NCBI GenBank assembly: GCA_023512835.1
Contig: CM042084.1
Coordinates: forward strand, 54,291,031 to 54,355,030
Origin: Taxillus chinensis
Taxonomy: Eukaryota; Streptophyta; Magnoliopsida; Santalales; Loranthaceae
Length of the DNA: 64,000 nucleotides
Direction of reading: 5' to 3'
Part shown: positions 45,654 through 58,531 of the stretch, piece after piece
How positions within the stretch are numbered: the stretch's first letter is position 1
Layout: the number at the start of each line of letters is the position of its first letter
The notes under the pieces: generated by a model
The model's input: the letters and a program-made list of their open reading frames with translations, nothing else
The model's database searches: none
Told to the model about the DNA's origin: nothing
Program-made: the position numbers and the translations under genes

Positions 45654-46845
45654 TTGCACTCACCTCGGACCACTGAGAGGGAGGACTTACCATCACACTC
45701 CAAGGAAGGTGGAGCTGGACCTTCGGTAGTTCGAGGTACTGTTTTAATATCTCGCACTATTGTTGTTGTACTGTTTGATACTGGAGCTTCGTGCTCCCTG
45801 ATTGCAGAGTCCTTGGTTGAGAGCCTTGGACTTGATTGTGTGAGGGCTGATCGACCTCTGAGGGTCGAGTCACCAATGGGAGGTGTGGAGTCAATTTACC
45901 AAGTATGTCATGAGTGTGTGCTCACGATAGGAGATGTTGAACTCTCATTTGATTTGTACATGATGCCCATGAGAACTTTTAGTTTGATTCTGGGGATGGA
46001 CTGGTTGATGGCCTTTCAGGCTAAGATTGATTGTTATAGACGACGAGTGTCGTTTATTTCACCCATAGGATCTTCTTGTACCCTAGTGGGTGAATGGGAT
46101 AAGAATGCTGGGAGAGCTGGACCGACAAGGGAGCTATGGGGTAATATTACTTATAGACTTGCCACTTTAACCTTTGAGGAGGAAGGTAACTTAGAGAAAA
46201 GGGTGTGGCCAGATGTTGTTAAAAATTTTCAGGATGTGTTTCCTGGGGAATTGTTGGAATTGCCCCCAAACAGAAGTATTGAGTTCACAATTGAACTTTT
46301 GCCAAGGGTGGGACCCATCTCACAAGTAGCATACCGGATGGGACCTGCCGAGTTGCGGGAGCTTCAAAAGCAAATAAAGGAGCTTGGAGATAAAGGTTTC
46401 ATTCGCCCAAGTACCTCACCTTGGGGTGCACCAGTTCTGTTTGCTAAGAAGGCAGACGGGTCGTTACGACTCTGTATTGATTACCGGAAGCTGAATCAAG
46501 TGACGGTCGAGAACAAATACCCTTTACCGCGGATCGATGATTTATTTGACCAGCTGAGTAGAGCACGGTAGTTCTCAAAGATTGATCTACGTTCAGGATA
46601 CCATCAGTTGAGGGTCAGGAAGGAGGACATCCCTAAGACAACATTCAGGTGCAGATACGGACACTATGAGTGGTTAGTGATGCCTTTTGGGCTCACGAAC
46701 GCATCGGCGGTGTTCATGCATCTGATGAATCAAGTATTTGCCCCATACCTAGATTCCTTCGTGGTGGTATTTATTGACGACATTCTCGTGTACTCTAAGA
46801 CACGAACTGAGCATGCGGAGCACCTAACCGTGGTGTTGTAGACAC
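45654..46845 (+). pseudogene. Protease and reverse transcriptase of the Tekay-like element
   Basis: Protease: [26 protein letters not shown] (DTGA active site at about 45775) and [65 protein letters not shown] (about 46398-46555), a TAG stop at 46569, then [30 protein letters not shown] and [10 protein letters not shown] (about 46771), which holds the catalytic xDD. The second stop is a TAG just before 46842. The 305-residue first piece is in frame from protease into RT, so a single stop separates it from the catalytic box. Confidence 0.9.
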
Positions 46846-47725
46846 TATGAGATCATCAATTGTATGCTAAATTTAGCAAGTGCGACTTCTGGATGCAAGA
46901 GGTGCATTTTCTTGGGCATGTGGTATCCGCCGAAGGAGTTAGGGTGGACCCAACCAAGATTGAGTCGGTATCATCTTGGAAGAGGCCCACGAATGTTTTT
47001 GAAATCCACGAGTTCTTGGGTCGCGGGGGGTATTAGCGGCGTTTTGTGGAAGGGTTTTCTCGGTTGGCAACACCGATGACGGCCACGACATGGAAAGGAG
47101 CCAAATTCGAGTGGACAGACAAATGTCGGCAAGCTTTTGAGGAATTGAAGACTCGTCGACTCTTGCATCGGTGTTGAGTCTATTGCGGGAGGGAGTGCCA
47201 TTCGAGGTGTATTGTGATGCATCTCGAGTTGGATTGGGGTGTGTTACGATGCGGGAACACAAAGTCATAGCATATAGCTCGCGACAATTGAAGCCCCATG
47301 AGCAAAATTACCCAACACACGACCTGGAGTTAGCAGCAGTTATTTTTGCCCTCAAGTCTTGGCAACATTACCTGTTGGGGGAGAAATTTGTGGTATACAC
47401 TGACCACAAGAGCCTACAGTACATCTTCACCCAGAGGGATCTGAATTTGAGACAACGGAGATGGGTAGAGTACCTGCAAATGTTTGATTTTACACTCTCC
47501 TACACGCCTGGGAAGGGGAATGTGGTTACAGATGCACTGAGTAGGAAGGGAAAAGCTAAGGTTTCCATGAGAGAATGGAAAGTGATGGAACAATTAGCAG
47601 TGCTTCAGGTACAACTTGATCTTAGCAGTGGGGAAGCAACCCTGTGTCCTATCACTGTGATGCCAGAGTTGTATCAATGTGTCCATGATGGACAGTTGGG
47701 GGACGTGGACTGTGAAGTAATCTGA
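46846..47725 (+). pseudogene. RT connection and RNase H of the Tekay-like element
   Basis: [31 protein letters not shown] (in mixed frames, 46860-46955) and [15 protein letters not shown] lead to RNase H in one frame from 47171: [17 protein letters not shown] (first Asp, about 47210), [20 protein letters not shown] (Glu), [13 protein letters not shown] (second Asp, about 47400) and [30 protein letters not shown]. All three acidic residues are kept. A stop (TGA) follows at 47723. Confidence 0.88.
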
Positions 47726-47731
47726 GCCCAG

Positions 47732-49107
47732 ATGGAGGCCGGAGAGATGTCAGAAGAGTGGACGGAAGGAGCTGACCATGAGTTGAGATTTCAGGGGCGC
47801 CTGATAGTACCGCCTTTCCTCCGAGAAGATGTGATGAGGGAGTTTCATCATTCCCGTTTGGCTGTACATCCGGGAGGGACAAAGATGTATCACGCCGTAC
47901 GAGCACAGTTCTAGTGGCCGGGACTGAAGAGAAGTGTAGCAGAGTTTGTTTCCAGGTGCCTCACTTGTCAGCAAGTGAAGGTAGAGCACCAACGACCTGC
48001 GGGTCAATTGCAGCCTTTGCCGGTGGTTGAGTGGAAGTGGGAACATATTACAATGGACTTTGTGACCGGACTTCCTCCTACTTTAGGGAGGAAGGACATG
48101 ATTTGGGTTATTGTAGACCAATTGACCAAATCAGCCCATTTCTTGGCTATTCAGGAGCGAGACTCCATTGGGACGTTAAGCCAGTTATATGTTGATGAAA
48201 TTGTCCGATTGCATGGAGTACCCGTGTCTATTGTTTCAAACAGAGATGCACAGTTTACCTCACGATTTTGGAGTGGTTTGCAAGAAGCATTGGGGACACG
48301 ACTTAATTTGAGTCTTGCTTATCACCCCGAGATCGATGGTCGGTCAAAGAAGACTATTCGGACAACTGGAAGACTTGTTGAGAGCCTGTACGCTTGATTT
48401 TGGAGGATCATGGGCTTCTCACCTTCCTCCTGGTAGAGTTTGCCTATAATAACAGCTACCAAGCTTCCATAGGGATGGCCCCGTTTGAGGCATTGTATGG
48501 TAGACCCTGTCGGTCTCCATTGTGTTGGGCAGAAGCCAGAGAGGCAGCTATGTTGGGACCTCAATTGGTCCAAGAGGCTATGGCAAAAATACAGCTGATT
48601 AGGCAGCGCCTTCTTACAACTCAGAGTAGACAAAAGTCTTATGCAGATCACTGACGCCATCCGTTGGAATTTTTGGTTAGAGACCACGTGTTCCTTCGTG
48701 TTTCCCCACGGAGGGGACATAAGCAATTTGGAAGGGGGTCTAAGTTATCTCCTAGATACATAGGCCCATTTCAGATATTGAGTAGGGTCGGACCTGTTGC
48801 ATATAGGTTGGCATTACCTCCCAGTTTGAGTCGGGTGCATAATGTTTTCCATGTATCCCAGTAGCGGGCATATCATCCGGATCCCACACATGTGTTGGAC
48901 TAGAGTACTCTGGATATTGAGGAGGATCTGACGGTTGTCGAGGCACCAATACGCATTTTGGATAGGCGCGAGAAGCAGCTACGAGGAAAGACTATTCCGT
49001 TGGTTCGGGTGCTGTGGAAACACCGAGGTATGGAGGAAGAGACTTGGGAACGTGAGGCTGCAATGCATGTTCACTACCCTGATCTGTTCGATGACGAACA
49101 ACCCTGA
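47732..49107 (+). pseudogene. Integrase of the Tekay-like element, catalytic residues lost
   Basis: The zinc finger region is EFHHSRLAVHPGGTKMYHAVRAQF, a stop, then [16 protein letters not shown]. Core: [11 protein letters not shown] (first Asp, about 48053). The second Asp position reads [12 protein letters not shown] (Asn in place of Asp, about 48237), and the Glu motif reads [13 protein letters not shown] (Lys in place of Glu). A frame change and stop come at about 48396. Then FAYNNSYQASIGMAPFEALYGRPCRSPLCW, a stop at 48652, [34 protein letters not shown], and an RILDRREKQLRGKTIPLVRVLWKHRGMEEETWE segment near 48950-49050 that resembles a chromodomain. The protein would be inactive even without the stops. 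Confidence 0.88.
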
Positions 49108-49251
49108 AAGAGGGGAGGAAGGCAAGGCAAACATCAAACATCAACATAATCAGGTACTATTGATTATTTCTTTTGCCATTATATATTTTGTTCATTGGTT
49201 GTGGTCATTTCTTTTCAATCCCAATTTTCTTTTCGAGGATGAAAAGTCTTT

Positions 49252-49264
49252 AAGGGGGAGAGGA
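49252..49264 (+). other. Polypurine tract of the Tekay-like element
   Basis: AAGGGGGAGAGGA directly before the 3' LTR. It is preceded by CTTTTCGAGGATGAAAAGTC, the same hairpin-like motif repeated in the non-autonomous relative. Confidence 0.85.
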
Positions 49265-49698
49265 TGTAAGGACCCGTATTTCAGGGGTTCTTGGAGTTAG
49301 CCTTAAGTAAGAGACCTTGTCTTAGAGAATGAACATCAAAACAGTGATGTGCTAATCGAATGGAGAATTTTGACTATACTTGGGCTCAAGTTGGAGTTCG
49401 AGGCCCTCAGGGGTATTTTGGGAATTTCATATATCATAAATAATATTTATTTGAGGATTTATTTTAAATATTTGTTGGGCTTAATAAATTGGGCTGTTGA
49501 GCTTAAGAGATGGGTTAGAAAACCTTGGCCTTTGGGCTTATAGATGCTGAGCTTTAGATTAATCAAAACTACGTCGTTTTGATGTAGGGATTCATTTAAT
49601 CAAAACTACGTCGTTTTGATTATGTGGGAAAATATATAAAGAACAAGGGCTTGAAAATAAGGGGATTTCTCATTCCAAAACCCTAGTAGCCGTCACCC

Positions 49699-49749
<51 letters not shown>

Positions 49750-50017
49750 CGGCCAGAGAGGGAGACTGCCGGAAATAAGGAGACACGGCCTGAGACGACG
49801 AGGACGATCCAAGGCCGGCAATCCAAGGTTGGACGGGATCCCGGAGACGTGATTGCTAGAATACAATGACCAGTTGTATTCTCCGACTTTGAGGCAGGGA
49901 TTCATTGTCAACCCTTGTACCTCCTCCAAATTTTGGAATTTCACCTGTTGTGACTTTCATCTGTTGTGATTCTTCTCTCAACCCCAATTCTGAATGAGAT
50001 GATTAATATATATATAT

Positions 50018-50049
<32 letters not shown>

Positions 50050-51767
50050 AACATGTAGATGCGTGCGGGATTAATATGAGATTTTTAATATATATAATCG
50101 AGAATGATTGAGTTGGATGCCCTGGATTTGTCTGGATGGGTAGTTTGGCATGAGTATTCCATTTGGAATTGAAAAGTAGGCTGTGTATCCAATCTTTAAA
50201 ACCTGATAACTCACAAACGAAAAGGAATTTGAGATGGATTCTTTAGAGAGAAGTCATTAGAATAACAAAACAATGATCACTGTGCAAAAAATATGGCTGC
50301 ACGTCAATTTGAACGTCATATTCCCAATTGGCGTGCAGCTCCAAATTAGGTGAAATTCTTCCCCAAGCTTCCTTGCATCATGTAGAAGGCTGGTATGCAG
50401 TAATATGCTTGCACGCCAATTGGTCCAATTGGCGTTCAAGGCCTTTAGCTTTGAAACTTCTGTGGAAGGTAGAGGACATCATTCTGAGAAACTTTAGTTC
50501 TGCACGCCAATTAATTTGAGGCCATCTACTTGGTCAAAATTAATCTCTAAAACCTGACAAAATAGCCTAAAAGCGCATGTATATGCAAATAGCATCTTTC
50601 TAGGGGTTAGTGCAAATATAATTGAAATATGATACAATAAGGCTCTAATCGTGCTCTTAAACACCCCTAAATAGGCAATAGAATAACGGCACAAATACAC
50701 GTTATCAAGTGCACTGTTGAGTTATTTTGTTATACCTGAGTTGTGCTTGCTAAGCTATATTAACATGTTTGTATTGAGATATATTGTTAAGTACTTTGTA
50801 CTGAGTTGGGATGTACACCTGAGTTGCATTACTGAGATATACTTGCGCTTGAGCCGTGTTTTTCGAGATGTACTCGATGTACTTGCTGAGATGCTTTGTG
50901 AATTTGTGATTGAGTTTGAGTACCCAAATACATGTGGGTTGAACTGAGTTATGGGCAAGGCACAATTACTGGACCCTTTGAGATTTGGCCAGGGCTGCGG
51001 TCCTGAGTCTCGGTGTAGCACTCACGACGGTGGGCTAAGTCTGCACCCATTCTTGAGGGTAGGTATGGCGTCCAAGGAGGTGATGGCCATATCTGACTCG
51101 GGTGGAAAATGTTGCATTGGTGACCATGCAACATTCGCCTGGATGTGGTATGTCATGTCGCCGTGGTGGCGGGTGTCCTCTGCCCTCCGGTGTGGGCACA
51201 GGTAAATGGTGTGTTACCTGGGTGATGTGTCTTTATTTAGTTTTAGGCACTACACGAGCACAAGCATACACTTGTCATGCATATTGTAGAGTGGGACGGG
51301 TGCAGGGAGACTTGAACCCTCTTGAGCTATGGTTTGCTCACCCCTCTTATAAACTATTCTTCTCCAGGGTCTAGCAGGCGGTAGGTGAAAGAGCCGTGGT
51401 GGTAGGCTACGAGGTGAAGACTTATTATTAATTTTATTGCTTTTGTGGACCTGTGTTTTATGGTTTGGATTGGTTATAAACAATATGATGTGGTTTGATG
51501 GGAGTTTTTCCCAGTTGAGTTGTAATAAATTTGGAACTCTTCTTGAGATGTAATAGATTGAGATATGTTTACTGTTTGATCTATGTTTGTGTGCGTGGTT
51601 TGGGATCAGGAGCATGCCCCATGACATGTTAGCCTGGTTGTACAGGTTTGGGACAGCACCCGTGACATAAGTCCTTTGTAGGTGCTTGCACCAACCCCTT
51701 GACCCTTCGGGTGCGGGCATGGGCAGTTACTCCTCATTTCCAAGTGAGAGGAAATTGGGGCGTGACA
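49265..51767 (+). repeat. 3' LTR of the Tekay-like element
   Basis: 2503 bp. Carries a longer GA microsatellite (49702-49745) and a longer AT tract (about 50007-50050) than the 5' LTR. Confidence 0.93.
49562..49641 (+). promoter_or_regulatory. Two ACGT-core palindromes and TATA box (3' LTR)
   Basis: Perfect arms ATCAAAAC/GTTTTGAT around TACGTC at 49562-49583 and 49599-49620, then AAAATATATAAA at 49630-49641. Spacing between palindromes is 37 bp. Confidence 0.65.
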
Positions 51768-51772
51768 ATCTA

Positions 51773-52116
51773 GACAGAACTGTGCTCCAATAATTTGAAC
51801 GTTATACAATATATTTGGCAATGGACAACACAGACCGTGGTTGGCAAATGAATGTGCAGAAACTACGAACTAGAACCAACTGTAAAACAATACCAGTGAC
51901 AACACCGAAATAATACCAACTGTGAAACCAGTGACTATAGATCCCTTAATCTGAAGTCAAAATCGTGGGAAATCACAATCCAGATGTTTATAACCATTTT
52001 GCAAACAAGAGTGTTCAGATAAGTGAAGATTGAGACTAACTAGCATGCACGTAGCCATAAATCAAAGCTTAGGATCAAAAACTCAAGCAAGGGCATGATC
52101 AAACGAGACACAGCAA
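51773..52116 (+). mobile_element. Large non-coding LTR, middle piece
   Basis: Sits between the ATCTA duplication of the Tekay-like element and the GTCAT duplication of the next one; no gene. Position makes it the continuation of 40185-41403. Confidence 0.5.
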
Positions 52117-52612
52117 GTCATTGTCACGCCCCGGATTTCCAACCCGAGGAGACCGGAACGTGACCCTCCCTTTATCCGGGTTTGGACAAAGGGGTAGAAT
52201 ACAATATACATTTCACATTTCTTTTCAGAAATCAAAAACCATATAATTATTTAATTGAAACCACATGCCTTTATTATGTTTCAAACTTCATTACAATATC
52301 TCCCCACTGGGGTTACAATGCCTCAACAAAATTACATGATGCAAATAACAAAACAAAGCCACAGAATGGAACTCTTCCACCTTGGTGTTCCCACCTAACG
52401 CCTGTAGGTTCCTGCAAGAAAGCACACCATAGTAGGAGGGGTGAGCATCCACAGCTCAGTAGGGATCATGTCTCCCCAACCCATCCCATGCTCCTAGCAT
52501 CTACATGCCATGTGTACAAGTGCGGTGTCGTGTTACAATAATTTCAACAGACATAATAACAACCACATCAACAATTACAATCGCCACTGCCACACAGGCT
52601 AACACATTAACA

Positions 52613-52748
52613 CAAGTGATTTAACCGCCTCTTCAGGCCAAGTTATTTAACCGCCTCTTCAGGCCAAGTGATTTAACCGCCTCTTCAGGCCAAGTGATTT
52701 AACCGCCTCTTCAGGCCAAGTGATTTAACCGCCTCTTCAGGCCAAGTT
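52613..52748. repeat. 26-bp tandem repeat, 5 copies
   Basis: Unit AAGTGATTTAACCGCCTCTT+CAGGCC. The same array, with one CAGG changed to CGGG in the last unit, is at 59029-59160. Confidence 0.92.
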
Positions 52749-53490
52749 TCCACAGCCTCCCAGGCTAACACAAAACGGTCCCGGGCTTCCACAGCCACCG
52801 GGTGTACAAGCAATCACACAGCACATAAGACCATACAGGCATAACATCGAACACTTAATATGCTTAGTCACACAGGAATAACGTCGAACACTTAGCATGC
52901 ATATATTCACAGGCTCACAAACCCAGCCACAACGACATTATTTCAAACACATAATATGCATAGCCTCTCAGGTATAAAACCAAACACTTGGTGTGCACCC
53001 GTTCACAAGTGCACAATCCCAGCCATTCAGGCCACAGAGCAAACACCCAGCATACATACATACCCTAAATCACAAGTTCAGCCACACAGGCATAATACCA
53101 AACACGTAATGGGCATATACACACAACTATATTCACACAGGCTTTTCATCAAACATATAGCATATAGACCACGAACCACACTAAAATGCCACTTGAGGCC
53201 AACATCCATATAGGAGATCACACCTATATGGATTACATATGTATATATAAACAAATACACCGGAATCGCCTAGGACCCTAGGACAGAGGAGGGATTAGGA
53301 AGAACAGAACCCCTACCTTAAAGCAGATCTTCCTTGCTCCCGCGCCAAACGCCGTCCTCCCCACGCAAGATGCTCCGGCAGCAACCAGCAACTCCCCTTC
53401 CCTCTCTCTCTCTAGCTCTCTCTCTCTCTCTCAGGCGAAGCAGTGCAAAGAAAGGAACACAAGAACCCTAAACTCAAACTCAAGCCCTCC

Positions 53491-53568
53491 TTATATAGAC
53501 ACCACCCACATCAAAACGACGTAGTTTTGATTAAGTAAACCCAGGGATCAAAACGACGTAGTTTTGAT
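53491..53568 (-). promoter_or_regulatory. Two ACGT-core palindromes and TATA box (3' LTR, minus)
   Basis: Palindromes at 53510-53531 and 53547-53568 (37-bp spacing); TATATAA on the minus strand at 53491-53498, then a GA-rich leader (minus-strand sense) at 53400-53433. Confidence 0.65.
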
Positions 53569-54133
53569 CACACAAGTTAGCACCTTTCCGCACCCATATA
53601 GGCCAAAATACTCGGAATTTCAACATGGTCCTTTGGAGAAAGATCATTAGAATGACAAAACCAAGGGAACCATGCAAAAATACACCTGCACGCCAATTTG
53701 CACGCCAATTCCCCAATTGGCGTGCAGCTCCAAATGCACTCAAACTTCACCACAAGTCTCCTTGCATCTTGTAGAGGCTTGAGGAGCAAAAATATGCTTG
53801 CACGTGAAATGGGTGAATTCACGTTCAGCTCCAAATGCTCTGAAATTTCTGTGGTAGATAGAGGACCTCATTCTAAGAAACTTTTGTTCTTGCACGCCAA
53901 TTGTTTGAGGCCATCTACTAGGTCAAAAGTGAGCTCCAAGATCAGCCAAAACAGCTTAAAACCGCCTGTAAACGCATAAAGATCTTCCTAGGGCATAAAT
54001 GTACGCTATCGCTTGGCACATGCACCTCTCAAAAGTCCCCTCTTGGGCTCATCTCTTACCTTAAACTTGTGTACCAACATCCAAGGTGTTTGTGGTTAAC
54101 TCCTTACACACGGGTTACACACGGGTCATTACA

Positions 54134-54145
54134 TCCTCTCTCCCT
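54134..54145 (-). other. Polypurine tract of the LARD-like element
   Basis: Minus strand AGGGAGAGAGGA directly before the 3' LTR. Confidence 0.8.
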
Positions 54146-57048
54146 TAAGACTTTTCGTCCTCGAAAAGAAATGACATACGAGGAAAACAAACACAAGCTA
54201 CCCATTTGCCACACGGCGAGCTACAACACCCAAATGGGTCATACACCGCGCACCGCACATAACAGCACATAACAAGGTACCACCATAATCCATAACCACA
54301 TGCATCACAATAATGCATACAACACATATCCGCATGTCACAAATACACATCACAAATATGAACACCGCATGTCACAAATACACATCACAAATATGAACAC
54401 ATGTCCAAAAGACAATACAAATACACCAACCAACAGCCACCCCTCCACCCTTAAGATTGTTCGTCCTCGAACAACTCTGGGCGTTGCTCACGCATCATGG
54501 ATTCACGTTTCCATATTTCCTCCATAGGACGTGTCGTCCGCGAAAAGACAATACACTTTCCATAATGCACATGCTGATGCACATCGTCCACAACCATTCA
54601 CATACCCGCGAATGAAGATATCACACAATAACACACATGAAGGCACGTACCCACGTACCCAATACAACACAAAGATGATAAGGAAACACATATTCTAATC
54701 TCACCAACAACCCTTGTTCTCCTCACCTAACACATGTCACAAGTATTCACGCCACGACGGTGTACGACATATACGCCCATCCCCAACACGTACGTTTAAC
54801 AAATCACATCATAAACACCACTACAAAGAACAAAGCACAAATAAAACACTACTACACGTTTAACGTTCCACTGCCCACTCGCTAACACCAACACATACAA
54901 ACTCATCCGCAGGAGTTTCCTCACAACCTTCCCACCTTTGGACTTTTCGTCCCCGAAAAGAGAAACCAAGTAGTAAACAACGCGAAAAGATCAAAGCAAC
55001 ACATAATGTAGTCATTACCACAAATGTTGGAGATGCCAACTCGCGGCATGATGGGACCAACACTCCACAACGTAAAATACCCAACAATTGGGAGTTGAAG
55101 TCAACGCAGCCCTCGGCCCATAGGTAGACCACACCCTAACAAAGAAGCACAATGAGGTCACAATGAAACACAAACAAATAGGACAGCATTATGCAAACCA
55201 CAATCACATTCCCACACAGGAGCTCACCTCGGCCAGACCATCATCATCTGCGAAAACCACCTCACTCAAGCAAGGAACATTGAAACCCCACCAACACCAA
55301 TGGTGACGCAGAACGGAGTACAAGCCTAGACACAGAAACACGAGAATGGAGTGTGCCCTTAACCACTCGGTCGCAGTCAACCTGGCGCCCAACGGAGTCC
55401 AAGGATGCACTAAAAATAGTAAATGCAGCACCACACACACAACCATGGTAAGACCAAAACCCACTATCGGGCTATCACTAGTCACCGACTTTGAGAATCG
55501 ACCTCCTTGATCACGGTCAAACAGAGATCCGCCAAGGTCCCACACGCCTTCACAACCGAGGCTTACCGTACGGCCCAAGAGATAATGCCTTACCAAGTCG
55601 GCCAGACGGACCACGCGATAGGAATCCCTTGACGCCAAGTAGCTATGAACATCATAGTCCCCCCCCCACACCGAAAACTCTCCTATCTGCAACCTGACCA
55701 CAATGGAATCCTCTGTGTCACCACTCACAGGTCACAAGAAAATCCCTTGCCTCCAAGACATACTCCACCTCATGGCCCACCAACTCCGCTATATCAACTA
55801 TTACGTTTCATCTCAACATACCAGCAAAACACTCAAATGGATCAAGAAATACTCAGGCTCTAACCGCAGCTTAATATGGTCACTGCAATTCCTCCGGGTA
55901 GGCACAAGAAACGAGGCATGCAAACCCCCTACGGGACATTCACGTAGCTCCCAAACACACCAACACTTTGATGGCGTGGACCATGTCACTTACCGCATCA
56001 AAACGCACACGAAAGACTTTCAAGAAGAACATATGTAGCATGAGGACCCCATGGTAGCCGCAGGACACAAATCTCCCCCCAAAGGGGTAAGACTAATATC
56101 CCTTACAAACAAAACTCACATCTGACTCCATTCAATGAATCACAACTCATCAATACTTTCACACTTTAACTGAGCATGCCGTCACACGTGACAAGGAATA
56201 GCATCAACATTACACATAACACTCCTCTTCATCCCACACCACACTTAATATGCGCAGGCATCACCTCCTACTCCTCTGCATATAAATGCCACGAGACCCA
56301 CACATAAGAACTTTGCTATACCCCTTTACACATATGTAACACACACAACAAAACAAGGCGACCACAACACACGAAATAAACTCTCACGTAGAACACATGT
56401 AAGAGAGGACATACTAGCCCCCACCTCCTCGCCTCTTTTAAGCCTATTACCCACACGACATGGATTAACGGAATGGTCCTACCACCAGGAGTACATCCTC
56501 AACCCCTCGGAAGGTGTCTCCCAATTTTGAGGAAAAACCCAAACAAGGCCTGCCCAATCTCACTTACTTACCTCTTTTTTTTCTAATTGGATGCACCGGG
56601 CATGACCCTTAAAACCCACTCATAGCCGATTGTTCAGGTCTAGAACACCGCACATTTCGTACATGCACAAACTGGTTTCACAACATATCCTTCTCTACCC
56701 TACTCGGTGTTTTCGACACACCGTAAGCATGACACATGGCTACTGCTTGGCCATCAGAGAACCCAGGACACCTATATAATCACCAACAAGAGCTTGCAAT
56801 GATCACTCCATCCAACAAGTCAACACCTCAAGGACCCAAGGGCTCAAGGAGTACTCCTTGAGCCCCAACGCTTGGAAAGGTAACCATAGGAATACCCTTC
56901 CCAAGTAGTACTCCAACACGTACATTTATTCGCATGAGAACATATTTCTATTGCTCAAGGTTGCCAAAGTGGGGCACACAATAACCCACAAGCTATCCTT
57001 TCACGCCTCAAGCTCTACTAGCTAGCCAATATAAATATTCATTTTTTA

Positions 57049-57053
<5 letters not shown>

Positions 57054-57087
<34 letters not shown>
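57054..57087. repeat. Poly-T run of 34
   Basis: Uninterrupted T34 preceded by AT-rich sequence; simple repeat within the LARD-like internal region. Confidence 0.9.
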
Positions 57088-57090
<3 letters not shown>

Positions 57091-58519
57091 GGTTACCAAC
57101 CACCTCTATTCGAAATGCCAACCTAAACAATCTCCTAAGTGTCACCTAACAGAAGACTGTGGCTCAAGAACCCTACCAACGAGAATACCCCTCTATTACA
57201 AGTGTCTTAATTTAATTGCTAGAAACTCAACAATTAAAGGTCCACCCATCCTCACCTCAGTCGGATCTGGGGACTCAACCAATCACTATCTTCCTGGAGA
57301 TGTCCTACTTTTTCACGGATGCAACACTAATACGCTTCTGCTACACTCTTTTCCAATGTCCCAGGTTGTCCACGACGAAGAACAACCCTTTAAGCAACTG
57401 GTCTCAACCCGATTTGTTGGGGTGACCCCCATCTCGAAACTTGTGGCCATCCTTTGTTCGCCCCTCTCGCCCTTGAATCCTTCTTGCTAATCGGGACAAC
57501 GGTGCTTCAATTGATCTTCATCCAAGTTTTCCCCTAAGGGTGCGGGTTGACAACTCTTGGCGTGCCTCGAGCTGCGGCTCCCCCCACTCGCCCGGCCTGG
57601 GTGGCGGACTCTTCTGTCGCACGGGTCGTAGTTTCTCGAAGGTTGGGTACACGATGAGATAGCGCTCTAGGTTAACACTCAATGCTCTCATTACCATTAC
57701 CGACTAGACGTTTGGAGCTATAGCTGATCTCAAAACGCACATTATCACCACACAGTTTCGCAGATTCACATTTCACAAACTATGCAAGTTCACACCTTCA
57801 CATAACACATATCATTTATACTCAAGTGAATGTTTTGAACACCACATTACTTATTCCACACAATACCATACAAAGGCACACACTTAAGCATTCACATATC
57901 TCACCTAGTCATTTTCAGAATATCAACAGTATTATCACAACTTATTTTATTTATTTATTTATTTTATTTATTTTCAGTTCACATTTCACAAGCTTCAAGT
58001 TCACAAGCACACAACTCAATACCACAAATTCTTTTCCATGTTTTCATGCTCGAACCATCACAAAATTTCGAGTTGCACAATTAAAACTTTATCATGTTCA
58101 AACCCTTTACCCATGCAATTACACACACCGCACACTTTTCGAGTTCTCATTAAACCACATTGCACAAGCATCCATTCCACAAGCACACAGTTCAATTAAA
58201 CAAGGACCTTTCCTTGTAGTCATGCTCAAGGTACTTCAAATAAAATCAGAGTTGCACAGTTCACGCCTTATCACATTATTCATATTTTCTTTTATCACAA
58301 TTATTTTTTTTTTTTTAGGTATCCACACCTTCACATACAACAACCAATGCAACTAGTGCCCTAATGCCAATGCATGCAAATCCTACCACAAGACTGGACT
58401 ACCCCAAGTACACCTTGGAGGCTCCAAGAGGACCGTGTTGATCGGGCACGTCCCTCCAGGCTCCTCCAAAGGACCCAAGATAACCAAGTCCGCCCACTAC
58501 CCTAGGCCAACTAGACCAT

Positions 58520-58531
58520 GCTCTGATACCA
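58520..58531 (-). other. Primer-binding site of the LARD-like element
   Basis: Minus strand TGGTATCAGAGC, three bases inside the 5' LTR end at 58535. Confidence 0.92.

Larger units (their letters stand above)
41409..51767 (+). mobile_element. Tekay/Del-like gypsy element, complete, target duplication ATCTA
   Basis: 10359 bp, flanked by ATCTA at 41404-41408 and 51768-51772. LTRs of 2438 and 2503 bp, primer-binding site at 43850, gag with two zinc knuckles, pol order protease-RT-RNase H-integrase with a C-terminal chromodomain-like end, polypurine tract at 49252. The coding part has stops and frameshifts, and integrase has lost catalytic residues. The long LTRs and the chromovirus pol order suit the Tekay/Del lineage. 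Confidence 0.93.
52122..54133 (-). repeat. 3' LTR of the LARD-like element
   Basis: Plus-strand view TGTCACGCCCCGG ... CACGGGTCATTACA. Contains 26-bp repeats (52613-52748), a CT-rich leader (53400-53433), a TATA box and two palindromes. Confidence 0.92.

Noticed and set aside
55204..55728. A 174-residue minus-strand frame with hydrophobic stretches, possibly a membrane or env protein
   Set aside because: No family motif, not positioned like an env gene (it is mid-body in a non-coding element), and frames of this size are expected in low-stop sequence.
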